A stretch of 64,000 bases of DNA from Pseudodesulfovibrio alkaliphilus (GTDB taxonomy: Bacteria > Desulfobacterota > Desulfovibrionia > Desulfovibrionales > Desulfovibrionaceae): NCBI RefSeq assembly GCF_009729555.1, contig NZ_WODC01000005.1:186001-250000 (forward strand), given 5' to 3'. Below are positions 36,656-45,083 of this stretch, piece by piece (the stretch's first letter is position 1; each line of letters opens with the position of its first letter). A program made the position numbers and the translations under genes. The notes beneath the pieces are model-generated. The model saw only the letters and a program-made list of their open reading frames with translations, had not been told where the DNA came from and ran no database searches.

Positions 36656-37141
36656 ATGGCTCATTTTTTCAGCGCCAGCGAAATTGCGAATATCGCCATA
36701 GAGATAGAGAAGAAAGGTCGGGAGTTCTACTTGCAGGCCGCGGAAAACGTCACAAGTCCCCGCGTCAGGGAGATCTTTCGGTATCTTGCCGATGAGGAGG
36801 CGAAGCACGAGGAGTTCTTCCGCAGCATGGTTTCGCGCCTTGGCAAGGTGGGCATTCCGGCCTGGGCGACGCAGGACGAATACATGCAGTATCTTTCCGC
36901 CCTCATCGAATCGCACATGCTCTTCAATGATCTGGCGCGGCAGTACATGATCCAGGCTGGGGACGAGCTGGAAGTGCTCAGGATGGCAATGAATTTCGAG
37001 AAGGACACCATGCTTTTCTTTCTTGAGATGAAGGAGCTGGTGCCTGACTCGGAGAAATCCGCCGTGCAGCAATGCTACGAGGAGGAACGTCGGCATCTCA
37101 AGGAACTCGGCAAGGTGAGCGCACAACTGGGCGCAGAGTGA
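36656..37141 (+). CDS. Ferritin-like (rubrerythrin-type) di-iron protein
   Basis: 161 residues, four-helix ferritin-like fold: EIEKKGREFY, LADEEAKHEEFF, then NFEKDTMLFFLEMKE and EEERRHLKEL. The Glu and ExxH residues for a di-iron site are present in both halves. No rubredoxin domain. Probably an oxidant or iron-protection protein for the oxygen-sensitive enzymes encoded on either side. It lies 86 nt after flxA in the same operon. Confidence 0.85.
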   Translation: MAHFFSASEIANIAIEIEKKGREFYLQAAENVTSPRVREIFRYLADEEAKHEEFFRSMVSRLGKVGIPAWATQDEYMQYLSALIESHMLFNDLARQYMIQAGDELEVLRMAMNFEKDTMLFFLEMKELVPDSEKSAVQQCYEEERRHLKELGKVSAQLGAE

Positions 37142-37241
37142 AGGCGGCCGAAATTTATGGCGTCGGCCGCCCTCAGGATATGCGCGGTCTCGACTGCATC
37201 AGGTGGCCGGGTCGATTTTCAACAGTCATCAGGAGGACACA

Positions 37242-38984
37242 ATGGACAGAATTATCAGGATCGATGTTGGAGCACCCGGCGGCCCCAGGGTCACGGAAGA
37301 GGGCCTTGGCAAGTATGCCGGTTTTGGCGGACGCGCCCTGACCTCGGCTATTGTCTGCGCCGAGGTCCCTCCGACCTGCCACCCGCTTGGCCCGGAAAAC
37401 AAGCTGGTCATCGCGCCCGGCCTGATGGCGGGTTCTGCTGCCAGCACCTCCGGCCGCCTCTCGGTGGGCTGCAAGAGCCCCCTGACCGGCGGCATCAAGG
37501 AAGCCAATTCGGGGGGCCAGGCCGCGCATTATCTCGGTCGGCTCGGAATCGCGGCCATAGTGCTCGAAGGGGAGCATAACGGCTCGGATCTTTACAAGAT
37601 CACCGTCAACACCGACGGGGTCAAGGTGGAGGTGGACAAGAGCCTGGCCCTGCTGCCCAACTATGCCTTGTGCGAAAAGCTCAAGGAAACCTGCGGCGAC
37701 AGCGTGGCCGTCATCTCCATCGGGCCTGCCGGCGAAAGGAAGATGTCCAACTCCACCATCGCCGTCACCGACCCGGAATTCCGTCCCTCGCGCCATGCTG
37801 GCCGCGGCGGTGTCGGCGCGGTCATGGGGTCCAAGGGCGTCAAGGCCATCATCGTCGATCCCGCAGGGACCAAGATGCGCAAGCCTGTTGACCCGGAAAA
37901 GTTCAAGGCCGCCAACAGAGCCTTTGTCGAGGGGCTCAAGCGCCACGGAGTCACCGGCCAGGGGTTGCCCGTATACGGCACCAACATCCTGACCAACGTA
38001 CTCAACGAGGCAGGCGGCTACCCCGCCTACAATTTTGGCCAGGGTCAGTTCGACAGGGCCGCGGACATCAGCGGCGAGACCCAGGCCGCCCTGGAAGACG
38101 AGCGGGGCGGACCGGGCTCTTCCACCCACGGTTGCCACCGGGGATGCAGCATTCAGTGCTCGGGCACCTATTACGACAAGGACGGCAACTACCTGACCAA
38201 GCAACCCGAGTATGAGACCGTCTGGGCCCACGGGGGCAACTGCGGCATCAGCGACCTTGATGTTGTCGCCAAGCTCGATTTTCTGGACGACAATTACGGA
38301 TTCGACACCATCGAGATGGGCGTGTCCATCGGTGTGGCCATGGAGGCCGGAGTCATCGAGTTCGGCGATGCCGAAGGCGCCATCCGCCTTGTGGAGGAGG
38401 CCGGCCAGGGCACTCCTCTTGGCTGCATCCTCGGCGCGGGAGCGGCCACGGTGGCCCGGTGCTTTGGTGTCGAGCGCGCCCCGGTGGTCAAGGGCCAAGC
38501 CATGCCCGCCTATGATCCCCGGGCGGTCAAGGGCATCGGCGTTACCTACGCCACCTCGACCCAGGGGGCGGACCATACCGCCGGATACGCGGTCGCTCCC
38601 AACATCCTGAAGGTCGGAGGAGACATTGATCCCCTTTCTCCCGAGGGCCAGGCAGACGTTTCACGCAATCTTCAAATTGCGACGGCGGCTCTGGATTCCA
38701 CGGGTTTCTGCCTCTTCGTCGCCTTTGCCATCCTCGATCAGCAGGACACCTTCGACGCTATGGTCGAAACCATCAACGCCATGCACGGTCTCAGCCTTAC
38801 CGGCGATGACGTGGTCGAGCTGGGAAAAACCATCCTGCGCATGGAGCGCGGGTTCAATGCTTCCGCCGGTTTCACCAAGGAACACGACAGACTGCCCTCC
38901 TACTTCACCCGGGAACCTTTGAAGCCCCATAACGTGGTCTTCGATGTTCCGGGCGAAGAGTTGGATCAAGTCCACGCCTTCTAA
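37242..38984 (+). CDS. aor: Aldehyde:ferredoxin oxidoreductase
   Basis: 580-residue tungsten/molybdenum pterin enzyme that oxidises acetaldehyde to acetate and reduces ferredoxin. The [4Fe-4S] ligands C298-x3-C302-x3-C306 (CHRGCSIQC) and a later Cys (DSTGFCLF) are present, as are the pterin-binding regions near 60-90 and YATSTQGADHT. AGGAGG precedes ATG 37242. Its place after adh and flx-hdr completes the path from ethanol to acetate. Confidence 0.96.
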   Translation: MDRIIRIDVGAPGGPRVTEEGLGKYAGFGGRALTSAIVCAEVPPTCHPLGPENKLVIAPGLMAGSAASTSGRLSVGCKSPLTGGIKEANSGGQAAHYLGRLGIAAIVLEGEHNGSDLYKITVNTDGVKVEVDKSLALLPNYALCEKLKETCGDSVAVISIGPAGERKMSNSTIAVTDPEFRPSRHAGRGGVGAVMGSKGVKAIIVDPAGTKMRKPVDPEKFKAANRAFVEGLKRHGVTGQGLPVYGTNILTNVLNEAGGYPAYNFGQGQFDRAADISGETQAALEDERGGPGSSTHGCHRGCSIQCSGTYYDKDGNYLTKQPEYETVWAHGGNCGISDLDVVAKLDFLDDNYGFDTIEMGVSIGVAMEAGVIEFGDAEGAIRLVEEAGQGTPLGCILGAGAATVARCFGVERAPVVKGQAMPAYDPRAVKGIGVTYATSTQGADHTAGYAVAPNILKVGGDIDPLSPEGQADVSRNLQIATAALDSTGFCLFVAFAILDQQDTFDAMVETINAMHGLSLTGDDVVELGKTILRMERGFNASAGFTKEHDRLPSYFTREPLKPHNVVFDVPGEELDQVHAF

Positions 38985-38998
38985 CCACCCTCAGCCTT

Positions 38999-39035
38999 CC
39001 CCGGTCCCGGGCGGATCTTCCGCCAGGGGCCGGGG
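38999..39035 (+). terminator. Long stem-loop after aor
   Basis: About 17-bp stem (38999-39015 with 39019-39035) with one mismatch and one G-T pair, loop of 3 nt. It starts 15 nt after the aor stop. No T run, so termination may be partial or Rho-dependent; downstream genes may get reduced read-through. Confidence 0.6.
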
Positions 39036-39074
39036 CCTGCTGAAAGGCAACCCACAGGATGGAGGGTGTGTTTC

Positions 39075-39713
39075 GTGAAGACGCACGGTGGCGGGAATGA
39101 CGGCGGCGTTGCGGGCGCAGTCGTGGAATTCAGGACCTCGCGGCCTGAAATCTTCGACTTTCTCCTTCAGGAGGGTTTCCAGGTGAGTTTTGTCGACAGG
39201 TGCACCATCAGGGAGTTCCTGTGTTGTCAGTTGGCCCTGTGCGGGGACTATACGGAGAAGAACATCCAGACAATTTTTCTCAACAGCAGGCCTGTGGATG
39301 ACGTGGATGCGGCGGTCCTGCGCGGGGACGACCGCCTGGCACTGTCTGCGGCCATGCCCGGCCTGGTGGGGGCCACCATGCGCAAACGAGGGTTTTTCGC
39401 CAAGATGCGGCACTCCATCAGCCATGATTCCGCAGGTGGGGATGACAGGGCTGCGGGCAGGGGAAAGCGGTGCCTGATCCAGGTGAAGCTGTTCAACCTG
39501 CTGGCCAGGGATCTGGCGCGGGATTTTCTTGCACGCGGGATATTTTTCCCTGTGGAACGGCTATGCACATTGCTCGGCCGTCGCCCGGTCCGATTTTTTG
39601 CCGATCTGAATGCGGTGAGTGTGAACGGCGAACCACTCGATTCGCCAAAAGAGATGGAGGATCGTCTGCGGCCCTTGTCCGGTTGCGTGCAGCTCAGACT
39701 GCTCGGCGACTGA
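39075..39713 (+). CDS. Uncharacterised protein with MoaD/ThiS-like segment
   Basis: 212 residues, GTG start at 39075 (GGAGGG at 8 nt). Residues about 34-90 (IREFLCCQL, IQTIFLNSRPVDDVDAAVL, DDRLALSAAMPGLVGAT) resemble the beta-grasp fold of MoaD-like sulfur carriers, and a similar shorter motif closes the protein (AVSVNGEPLDS, VQLRLLGD). There is no C-terminal Gly-Gly, so it is not a normal sulfur carrier. Its place after aor suggests a role in cofactor insertion or maturation of the tungsten enzyme; this is inference. Confidence 0.65.
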   Translation: MKTHGGGNDGGVAGAVVEFRTSRPEIFDFLLQEGFQVSFVDRCTIREFLCCQLALCGDYTEKNIQTIFLNSRPVDDVDAAVLRGDDRLALSAAMPGLVGATMRKRGFFAKMRHSISHDSAGGDDRAAGRGKRCLIQVKLFNLLARDLARDFLARGIFFPVERLCTLLGRRPVRFFADLNAVSVNGEPLDSPKEMEDRLRPLSGCVQLRLLGD

Positions 39714-39749
39714 TGCCTGGAACCGCTTTGGCGACACCGAGGAGGCGCT

Positions 39750-40607
39750 ATGTTTGAGTCCTCATTTGCGAGCGAGATCAGTGGAATGCCCGGCCTGTTC
39801 TCCGTCCCGGACAGCAAGGGGTTCTTCGAGGCTTCCCGCCCCGGCAGGGAGTTCCGACAATTGCGGATCGGCACCTACCTGCTTTCGAACCTCTTTGCCG
39901 CATCCTTCATGGGCAGATCGGGTTTCGTGAAAGACAAGGATCTCGTCGGATTGAGCCGGAACAAGAGAGTCGCTTTTACCGGCGAGACTTTTGATCAGTG
40001 GGATCTCGATGTTCTCCTTCATTGCGCCATGCGCTCCCCTGGTGCGCGGGGCGCGGCCGGGAAGGTGCAGGTCGACGCGGCGGCCCTGCTTCGAGAAGCA
40101 AGGCTCCGCAACTCCGAGGAGAACAGGGAGCAGGTCTATGCAAGCCTGTTTCGCTTGCACACCGGCTCGTTGTGCATAGAAGGCGATGGCTACCGATCCA
40201 TGACCCGACTCCTCGACCGAGTGCTTCTTGACCAGACCAAGGAGCGCTGCCTTGTCGAGGTGAACCGCGATATTGTGAATGCACTGAGTGCGCAGCGGAG
40301 CTGGTACAGGGCCTTTGACAGCCGTTTCGCCTTGCGGCGCAACGGCTTGGCCAAGTGGCTCCAGGGGGTGGTCCTGGCGTTCTCGGGCGGCTTCAAAGCC
40401 GATATTCCCAGTCTGCACACGCTGTGCGGCATGAGCAGCCGCACCCGGTACATCTTTCCCAAACTGGTTGTGAAGGCCCTTCACGCCATGGAAGAAGCCG
40501 GTATCGTCGATTCCTGGCAGGTCGAGGGAGGCAGGGTCGTGGTCCTGCCACGAAACCGTCAGCGGTCCGACGGCGCATGCGGGGTCATCACCTTCGGCTC
40601 CTTTTAG
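39750..40607 (+). CDS. TrfA-like replication-initiator homologue
   Basis: 285 residues. NKRVAFTGETFDQWDLDVLLH resembles the first motif of plasmid TrfA/RepA initiators (a TGE-x-L-x-Q-x-D-x-DV pattern). The second half (LAKWLQGVVLAFSGGFKADIPSLHTLCG, then a helix pair ending AGIVDSW) resembles their winged-helix part. No plasmid genes, iterons or partition genes are nearby. It may be a domesticated initiator acting as a DNA-binding regulator of the ethanol locus. 36 nt after the preceding gene, likely co-transcribed. Confidence 0.6.
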   Translation: MFESSFASEISGMPGLFSVPDSKGFFEASRPGREFRQLRIGTYLLSNLFAASFMGRSGFVKDKDLVGLSRNKRVAFTGETFDQWDLDVLLHCAMRSPGARGAAGKVQVDAAALLREARLRNSEENREQVYASLFRLHTGSLCIEGDGYRSMTRLLDRVLLDQTKERCLVEVNRDIVNALSAQRSWYRAFDSRFALRRNGLAKWLQGVVLAFSGGFKADIPSLHTLCGMSSRTRYIFPKLVVKALHAMEEAGIVDSWQVEGGRVVVLPRNRQRSDGACGVITFGSF

Positions 40608-41317
40608 TCCGGGGGCGACAGCCCCATGACTCGGCAGGCCAGTCAGGACTCTGTCATCGGGGCCGGCGTGGGCTGCGCCTACTGAGTGCTGCGGATTACG
40701 GCCCAGGGCCTGCGAGGATATGCGGCGTCTCGCCAGAGACCTGATCGGCTTCTACAGGACGCCGCCGCCCTGGGAAACAGGAAACTCCCGGGGTGTCATC
40801 AGCAGGACATCGACCGACCGTGGACGGCCAGCCATGGCTTTGCAGCCCGACGCATGGCTCCCTGGCGACGTATGCTTTCCGGTACGCTGCCTCCCCCTTT
40901 CCGACCCGGAAAAACGGCACCATTGCAATACCCGGCAAACGTCTTATATTGCATTCAGTCGCCGCCTTGCAGGTGTTACAATAATGTCAAAAGTGGCGCG
41001 GAAAGCGGCGTTGACAACCCCCTGGGTATATGAATAGCCAATAACAAGACGCAATGTGAGTGTCGCGGGGAAACTGCATGATTCCGGTTGTTCTTGATGC
41101 GTCGCATCCCGTATGGTTGGACAGCTGCTGCATGGTCGCCTGGGTCAAATGATGACCCGCTGTGCAGGGGCTGTCCGGGGAGGCCATATGGTGGAGGAGA
41201 TTGGGGCGAGTCGTTCCAATGGGTACGGGGATGATGCAATGTCGGTGGCCCTTCATGGTGTCGGGCCCGGAGCCTTAAACACGGTTGTCAAGCCGGGCAA
41301 CTTTGGTGGTACGTGTG
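40608..41317. other. Long intergenic region before second adh
   Basis: 710 bp without a credible gene: short frames have no ribosome binding site and no family resemblance. A TTGACA at 41012 has no matching -10 at normal spacing, and no sigma-54 motif was found. It must hold the promoter of the adh-kinase-regulator unit, but I cannot point to it. Confidence 0.4.
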
Positions 41318-42460
41318 ATGCTCAGTACGAAATTCGCCATACCGGATGTCATTTTCGGTCGCGGCGCTATCACCCATCTGGCGCAATGCGCCAAGCGGGT
41401 AGGTGCCCAACGGGTGTTCTTTGTCAGCGACAAGGGTGTTGAAGATGCCGGCTGGGTCGGATTGGTCAAGGGAATCCTGAGGGCCAACGGGCTGGAGTGC
41501 GTGTATTTCAACGATGTCAACTCCAACCCCAGGGACACACAGGTCCAACAAGGGGTCGAAGCCTACCGCGAGGGGGAGTGCGACGTTGTGGTCGCCATCG
41601 GGGGCGGCAGCCCCATGGATGCGGCAAAGGGCATCGCCACCATTGTAGGCAACGGGGGGGAGATCAGGGACTACGAAGGAGCCAACAGGATCATGCGGCC
41701 CCTGCCGCCCATGATCTTCATCCCCAGCACCGCCGGAAGCAGCTCCGACATCTCGCAGTTCTGTATCATCACCGACATAAAGAGACGAGTGAAGATGTCC
41801 ATCATCAGCCGCTCGTTGGTGCCGGGCATATCCATCATCGATCCGCAGCTCCTGGTCACCCAGGACCGTAGCCTGATCCTCGCCTCGGGCATCGACGCCC
41901 TGGCCCACGCCATTGAGTCCTATGTGTCCAGGCTCGCCTCGCCGTTCACCGAGCTGCATGCCCGCAACGCCATCCGGCTGATCATTGACAATCTCATCCC
42001 CGCAGCCGAGGATAAGGACATACAGGCTCTGGAGCAGCTCTCCATCGCCAGCACCTCTGCCGGAATGTCCTTCAGCAACGCGGGGCTGGGAGATCTGCAT
42101 GCTCTGGCCCACGCCCTCGGCGGGGTGTGCGACGTGCTTCACGGCTGGGTTCATCCGACGCTTCTGCCCTCGGTCATGCGTTACAACATGCCGTCGTGCA
42201 TGGCGAAGATGGGGGATATCGGCCGATTGATCGCCTTAACTGACACGGCTTCAGACAGGGAGGCCGCCCACATGGGGATCGAAAGGCTCGAGCGGCTTTT
42301 TGGGGAGTTGAATCTCAATACCAAGCTGCGGGAACTGGTGCCGGAGAAGTCCGATCTTGAACAGATATGTGCCACGGCGACCTATGATGCCTGCCACCTG
42401 ACCAACCCGAGGCCCGCCTCGGCGGAAGACCTCATGTCCATTTGCGAGGAAGCCTGGTAA
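41318..42460 (+). CDS. Second iron-containing alcohol dehydrogenase
   Basis: 380 residues, same family as the gene at 28472 but clearly distinct. Cofactor motif GGGSPMDAAKG; metal ligands in GIDALAHAIESYVS and LAHALGGVCDVLHG. It is the first gene of a unit with the histidine kinase (TAATG overlap) and the sigma-54 regulator. Possible roles are a different alcohol substrate, or an alcohol/aldehyde-linked signal input to the kinase; both are inference. Confidence 0.93.
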   Translation: MLSTKFAIPDVIFGRGAITHLAQCAKRVGAQRVFFVSDKGVEDAGWVGLVKGILRANGLECVYFNDVNSNPRDTQVQQGVEAYREGECDVVVAIGGGSPMDAAKGIATIVGNGGEIRDYEGANRIMRPLPPMIFIPSTAGSSSDISQFCIITDIKRRVKMSIISRSLVPGISIIDPQLLVTQDRSLILASGIDALAHAIESYVSRLASPFTELHARNAIRLIIDNLIPAAEDKDIQALEQLSIASTSAGMSFSNAGLGDLHALAHALGGVCDVLHGWVHPTLLPSVMRYNMPSCMAKMGDIGRLIALTDTASDREAAHMGIERLERLFGELNLNTKLRELVPEKSDLEQICATATYDACHLTNPRPASAEDLMSICEEAW

Positions 42461-43698
42461 TGACTGCGGCAACCACTCTGAGCGACCTCATCGGCATCGA
42501 GCACTCCAAGCTCGGGTTTTTTCAGGAGCTTCAGCAGACCGTGACCAAGCTCCAGCAGTCCAACAGGGAGCTGGAGGAGCAGCGGCGCGAGATTGCGGCC
42601 ATTATCGACGGCATAACCGATGTGATGATGGTCCTCTCGGAGGATCTGCGGATTCTTTCGGTCAACAATGAGTTCCATAAGCTTTTTCCCGAGGGCAACC
42701 CCATCGGCAGACATTGCTATGAATTGTTCCGGCACAGTGGCATAGCCTGCCCGGAGTGCCCGGCGTTCCGTTCCATCTCCACCAACACGGTCTGCAAGGA
42801 GACCGCGGTGTTTCGGATAGGAGACTGCAACCACCAGTTCGAGATGCTCGCCTCGCCGCTGAAGAGCCCTGGCGGGGAAGAAAACAGGGTGTTGATCTTC
42901 AAGCGGGACGTGACCATGGAGAAGGAGCTTCAGGCCAAGTATTACCAAGCCGAGAAGATGGCCACGGTCGGCACCCTGGCCACTGGCATCGCCCACGAGG
43001 TCAACAATCCGCTCATGGCCATTTCCGGCTACGCGGAAGGCATCCAGCGTAGGCTGAAGAAGTACGCGGAGTGCATGCCCGAGGATGTGGCCCGCGAGTT
43101 TGTGGACTACACCGAGACCATCATCGGGGAGTGCTCGCGTTGCCAGAGAATCGTGCGGAGCCTGCTCCATTTCGGCCACCCGGAAACATCGATTTTCGGA
43201 GTGGTCAGCCTCAACGACATCATTCGGGAGAGCCTGACCATCCTCGGCTATCATCTGAAGAAATCTCGGAAGATATCCCTGAAGCTTGAGCTGGCAGAGG
43301 ATCTGCCGTTTATCTTTGCCGACGAGCCGAGGCTTAAGCAGGTCATGCTCAACCTGGTGACCAATGCCATGGACGCCCTGGACGGCATGGAGGGTGTCAT
43401 CACCGTCCGAACCCGCCTGGAGGGGGAAACCATGGTCGTCATGGAGGTGGAGGATACCGGGACGGGCATCGCTCCGGCCATCATGGACAGATTGTTCGAC
43501 CCGTTCTTCACGACCAAATCCATGGGCAAGGGCATCGGTATCGGGCTTGCCACCTGTTATGGCATCATCAAGGACCATGACGGGGACATTGATATCCACA
43601 GCGTTGAGGGCGAGGGTGCCTGCTTCAAGGTTACAATCCCGATTCAATTGGAGAAAGAGACAGATGCAGTCTCCCTATCATGTGCTTGTTGTCGATGA
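42460..43698 (+). CDS. PAS-domain histidine kinase of the ethanol locus
   Basis: 412 residues, soluble. N-terminal coiled coil, then a PAS domain (about 45-150) with Cys at 86, 97, 100, 112 and 123 (HCYELF, IACPECP), which may bind a metal or Fe-S cluster or act as a redox switch. The kinase core has H179 (TGIAHEVNNPLMA), an N box and G boxes (DTGTGIAP, GIGIGLATCYG). It overlaps the regulator gene by 35 nt and the adh stop by one base, so the three proteins are made together. Confidence 0.93.
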   Translation: MTAATTLSDLIGIEHSKLGFFQELQQTVTKLQQSNRELEEQRREIAAIIDGITDVMMVLSEDLRILSVNNEFHKLFPEGNPIGRHCYELFRHSGIACPECPAFRSISTNTVCKETAVFRIGDCNHQFEMLASPLKSPGGEENRVLIFKRDVTMEKELQAKYYQAEKMATVGTLATGIAHEVNNPLMAISGYAEGIQRRLKKYAECMPEDVAREFVDYTETIIGECSRCQRIVRSLLHFGHPETSIFGVVSLNDIIRESLTILGYHLKKSRKISLKLELAEDLPFIFADEPRLKQVMLNLVTNAMDALDGMEGVITVRTRLEGETMVVMEVEDTGTGIAPAIMDRLFDPFFTTKSMGKGIGIGLATCYGIIKDHDGDIDIHSVEGEGACFKVTIPIQLEKETDAVSLSCACCR

Positions 43699-45007
43699 TG
43701 AAGAGAACATCCTCAGGCTCCTGAAAAACGAACTCAGTTCCTGCGACCGCATTGTCCACACGGCGGAAAATGCACAAAGTGCCCGCCAGGCGCTCAAGAA
43801 ACAGCAATACGATGTCATCATTCTTGACATCCGTCTGCCGGATGCGGACGGGCTTGATCTGTTCGCCGAATTCAAGATGGTCACCCAGGATGTGGAGCTG
43901 GTCCTCATCACCGGGCACGGCGACATCGACAATGCCGTGGAGGCCATGCGTATGGGCGTTTTCGACTATATCACCAAGCCATTCAAGCTGGACAGGCTGG
44001 AGGTGGTCATTGAGCGCGCCTATCAGCGTGTCTGCCTGCAACGGGAAAACAGGGGCCTGCGGCACACCCAGGCGGCGACCTCGGAACGGTGCAATCTCAT
44101 CGGACGTTCCGCTCCCATCCAGGAGATCAAATTTCTCATCGACAAGTTGACCCATTCCGAGGTGCCTGTTCTGATCACTGGCGAAAGCGGAGTGGGCAAA
44201 GACGTGGTGGCGCAGGCCATTCACACCCGCTCGCAGAGGGCGACGCAACCCTTTATCGTCAAGAATTGCGCCATGCTCTTTCGGGAGATGGTCCGCTCCG
44301 AGCTCTTCGGCCACAAAAAGGGTTCCTTTACCGGGGCCACGGAGGCCCACGAAGGACTTGTCGCGGTGGCGCATAAGGGAACGCTGTTTCTCGACGAGAT
44401 CGGCGACTTGCCCGAGGATGTCCAGGCCTCGCTGCTTCGTCTGCTGGAGACGAAGATGTACCGGCGCATGGGGGAAAACAAGGAGCGCAGGGCCGATGTC
44501 CGCTTTTTGTTCGCGACCAATCGCGACCTGGCAAAGGCCGTTGAGGACGGCGCTTTCAACGAGGCCCTGTTCCATCGCATCAACGTCTTCAACATCCATA
44601 TCCCCAGGCTGAGGGAACGCAAGGAGGACTTGCCGCTGCTCGTTGAGCACTTCCTCAACCTTCTGAGCAATGGCCGACCTGTGGCGGACATGCCGGAAAA
44701 AACCTTGAAACGCCTTTTGGCCTACGACTGGCCCGGCAATGTCCGGGAGCTGCGAAACGTGCTGGAACGGGCCCTGATTCTCTCGGACGGCAAAGCCATA
44801 ACCGAGAACTGCCTACCCAAGGAGTTGCTCGACAGCGGTCAGGGCAACACGAACGCGCCGCCTCTTTCTCTTGAAAACATGGAGCGCGAGCATATCGCCA
44901 GGGTTCTCGCCATATGCCACGGAAGCAGACAAAGGGCCGCCCAGGTTCTCAACATCGGGCGCAAGACCCTGTACCGCAAGATTCAGAAATACGGGCTCGA
45001 GCCCTGA
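43664..45007 (+). CDS. Sigma-54-dependent response regulator (NtrC family)
   Basis: 447 residues. Receiver domain (1-120; LVVDDEEN, phosphoacceptor in VIILDIRLPD, K in YITKPF), AAA+ domain with Walker A GESGVGKD, the sigma-54 contact loop as GSFTGA and Walker B LFLDEIGD, then a Fis-type helix-turn-helix at the end (RQRAAQVLNIGRKTLYRKI). GGAGA precedes the ATG. The only sigma-54 promoter found in the window is in front of adh-hdr-flx, making that operon its likely target. Confidence 0.95.
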   Translation: MQSPYHVLVVDDEENILRLLKNELSSCDRIVHTAENAQSARQALKKQQYDVIILDIRLPDADGLDLFAEFKMVTQDVELVLITGHGDIDNAVEAMRMGVFDYITKPFKLDRLEVVIERAYQRVCLQRENRGLRHTQAATSERCNLIGRSAPIQEIKFLIDKLTHSEVPVLITGESGVGKDVVAQAIHTRSQRATQPFIVKNCAMLFREMVRSELFGHKKGSFTGATEAHEGLVAVAHKGTLFLDEIGDLPEDVQASLLRLLETKMYRRMGENKERRADVRFLFATNRDLAKAVEDGAFNEALFHRINVFNIHIPRLRERKEDLPLLVEHFLNLLSNGRPVADMPEKTLKRLLAYDWPGNVRELRNVLERALILSDGKAITENCLPKELLDSGQGNTNAPPLSLENMEREHIARVLAICHGSRQRAAQVLNIGRKTLYRKIQKYGLEP

Positions 45008-45083
45008 ACCGACACACGCCTTTTGTTGCGGCGGCGGTGTCGTCCGGGCCGCGCTTTTCGCCACAGCCCTGTCCGGCCAGGCG

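Noticed and set aside
40920-40940. Sigma-54-like GGCAC...TTGC before second adh
   Set aside because: The two halves are only 2 nt apart, so the -24/-12 geometry fails.
41012-41035. TTGACA plus TATATG promoter before second adh
   Set aside because: Spacing of about 10 bp is too short for a sigma-70 promoter.
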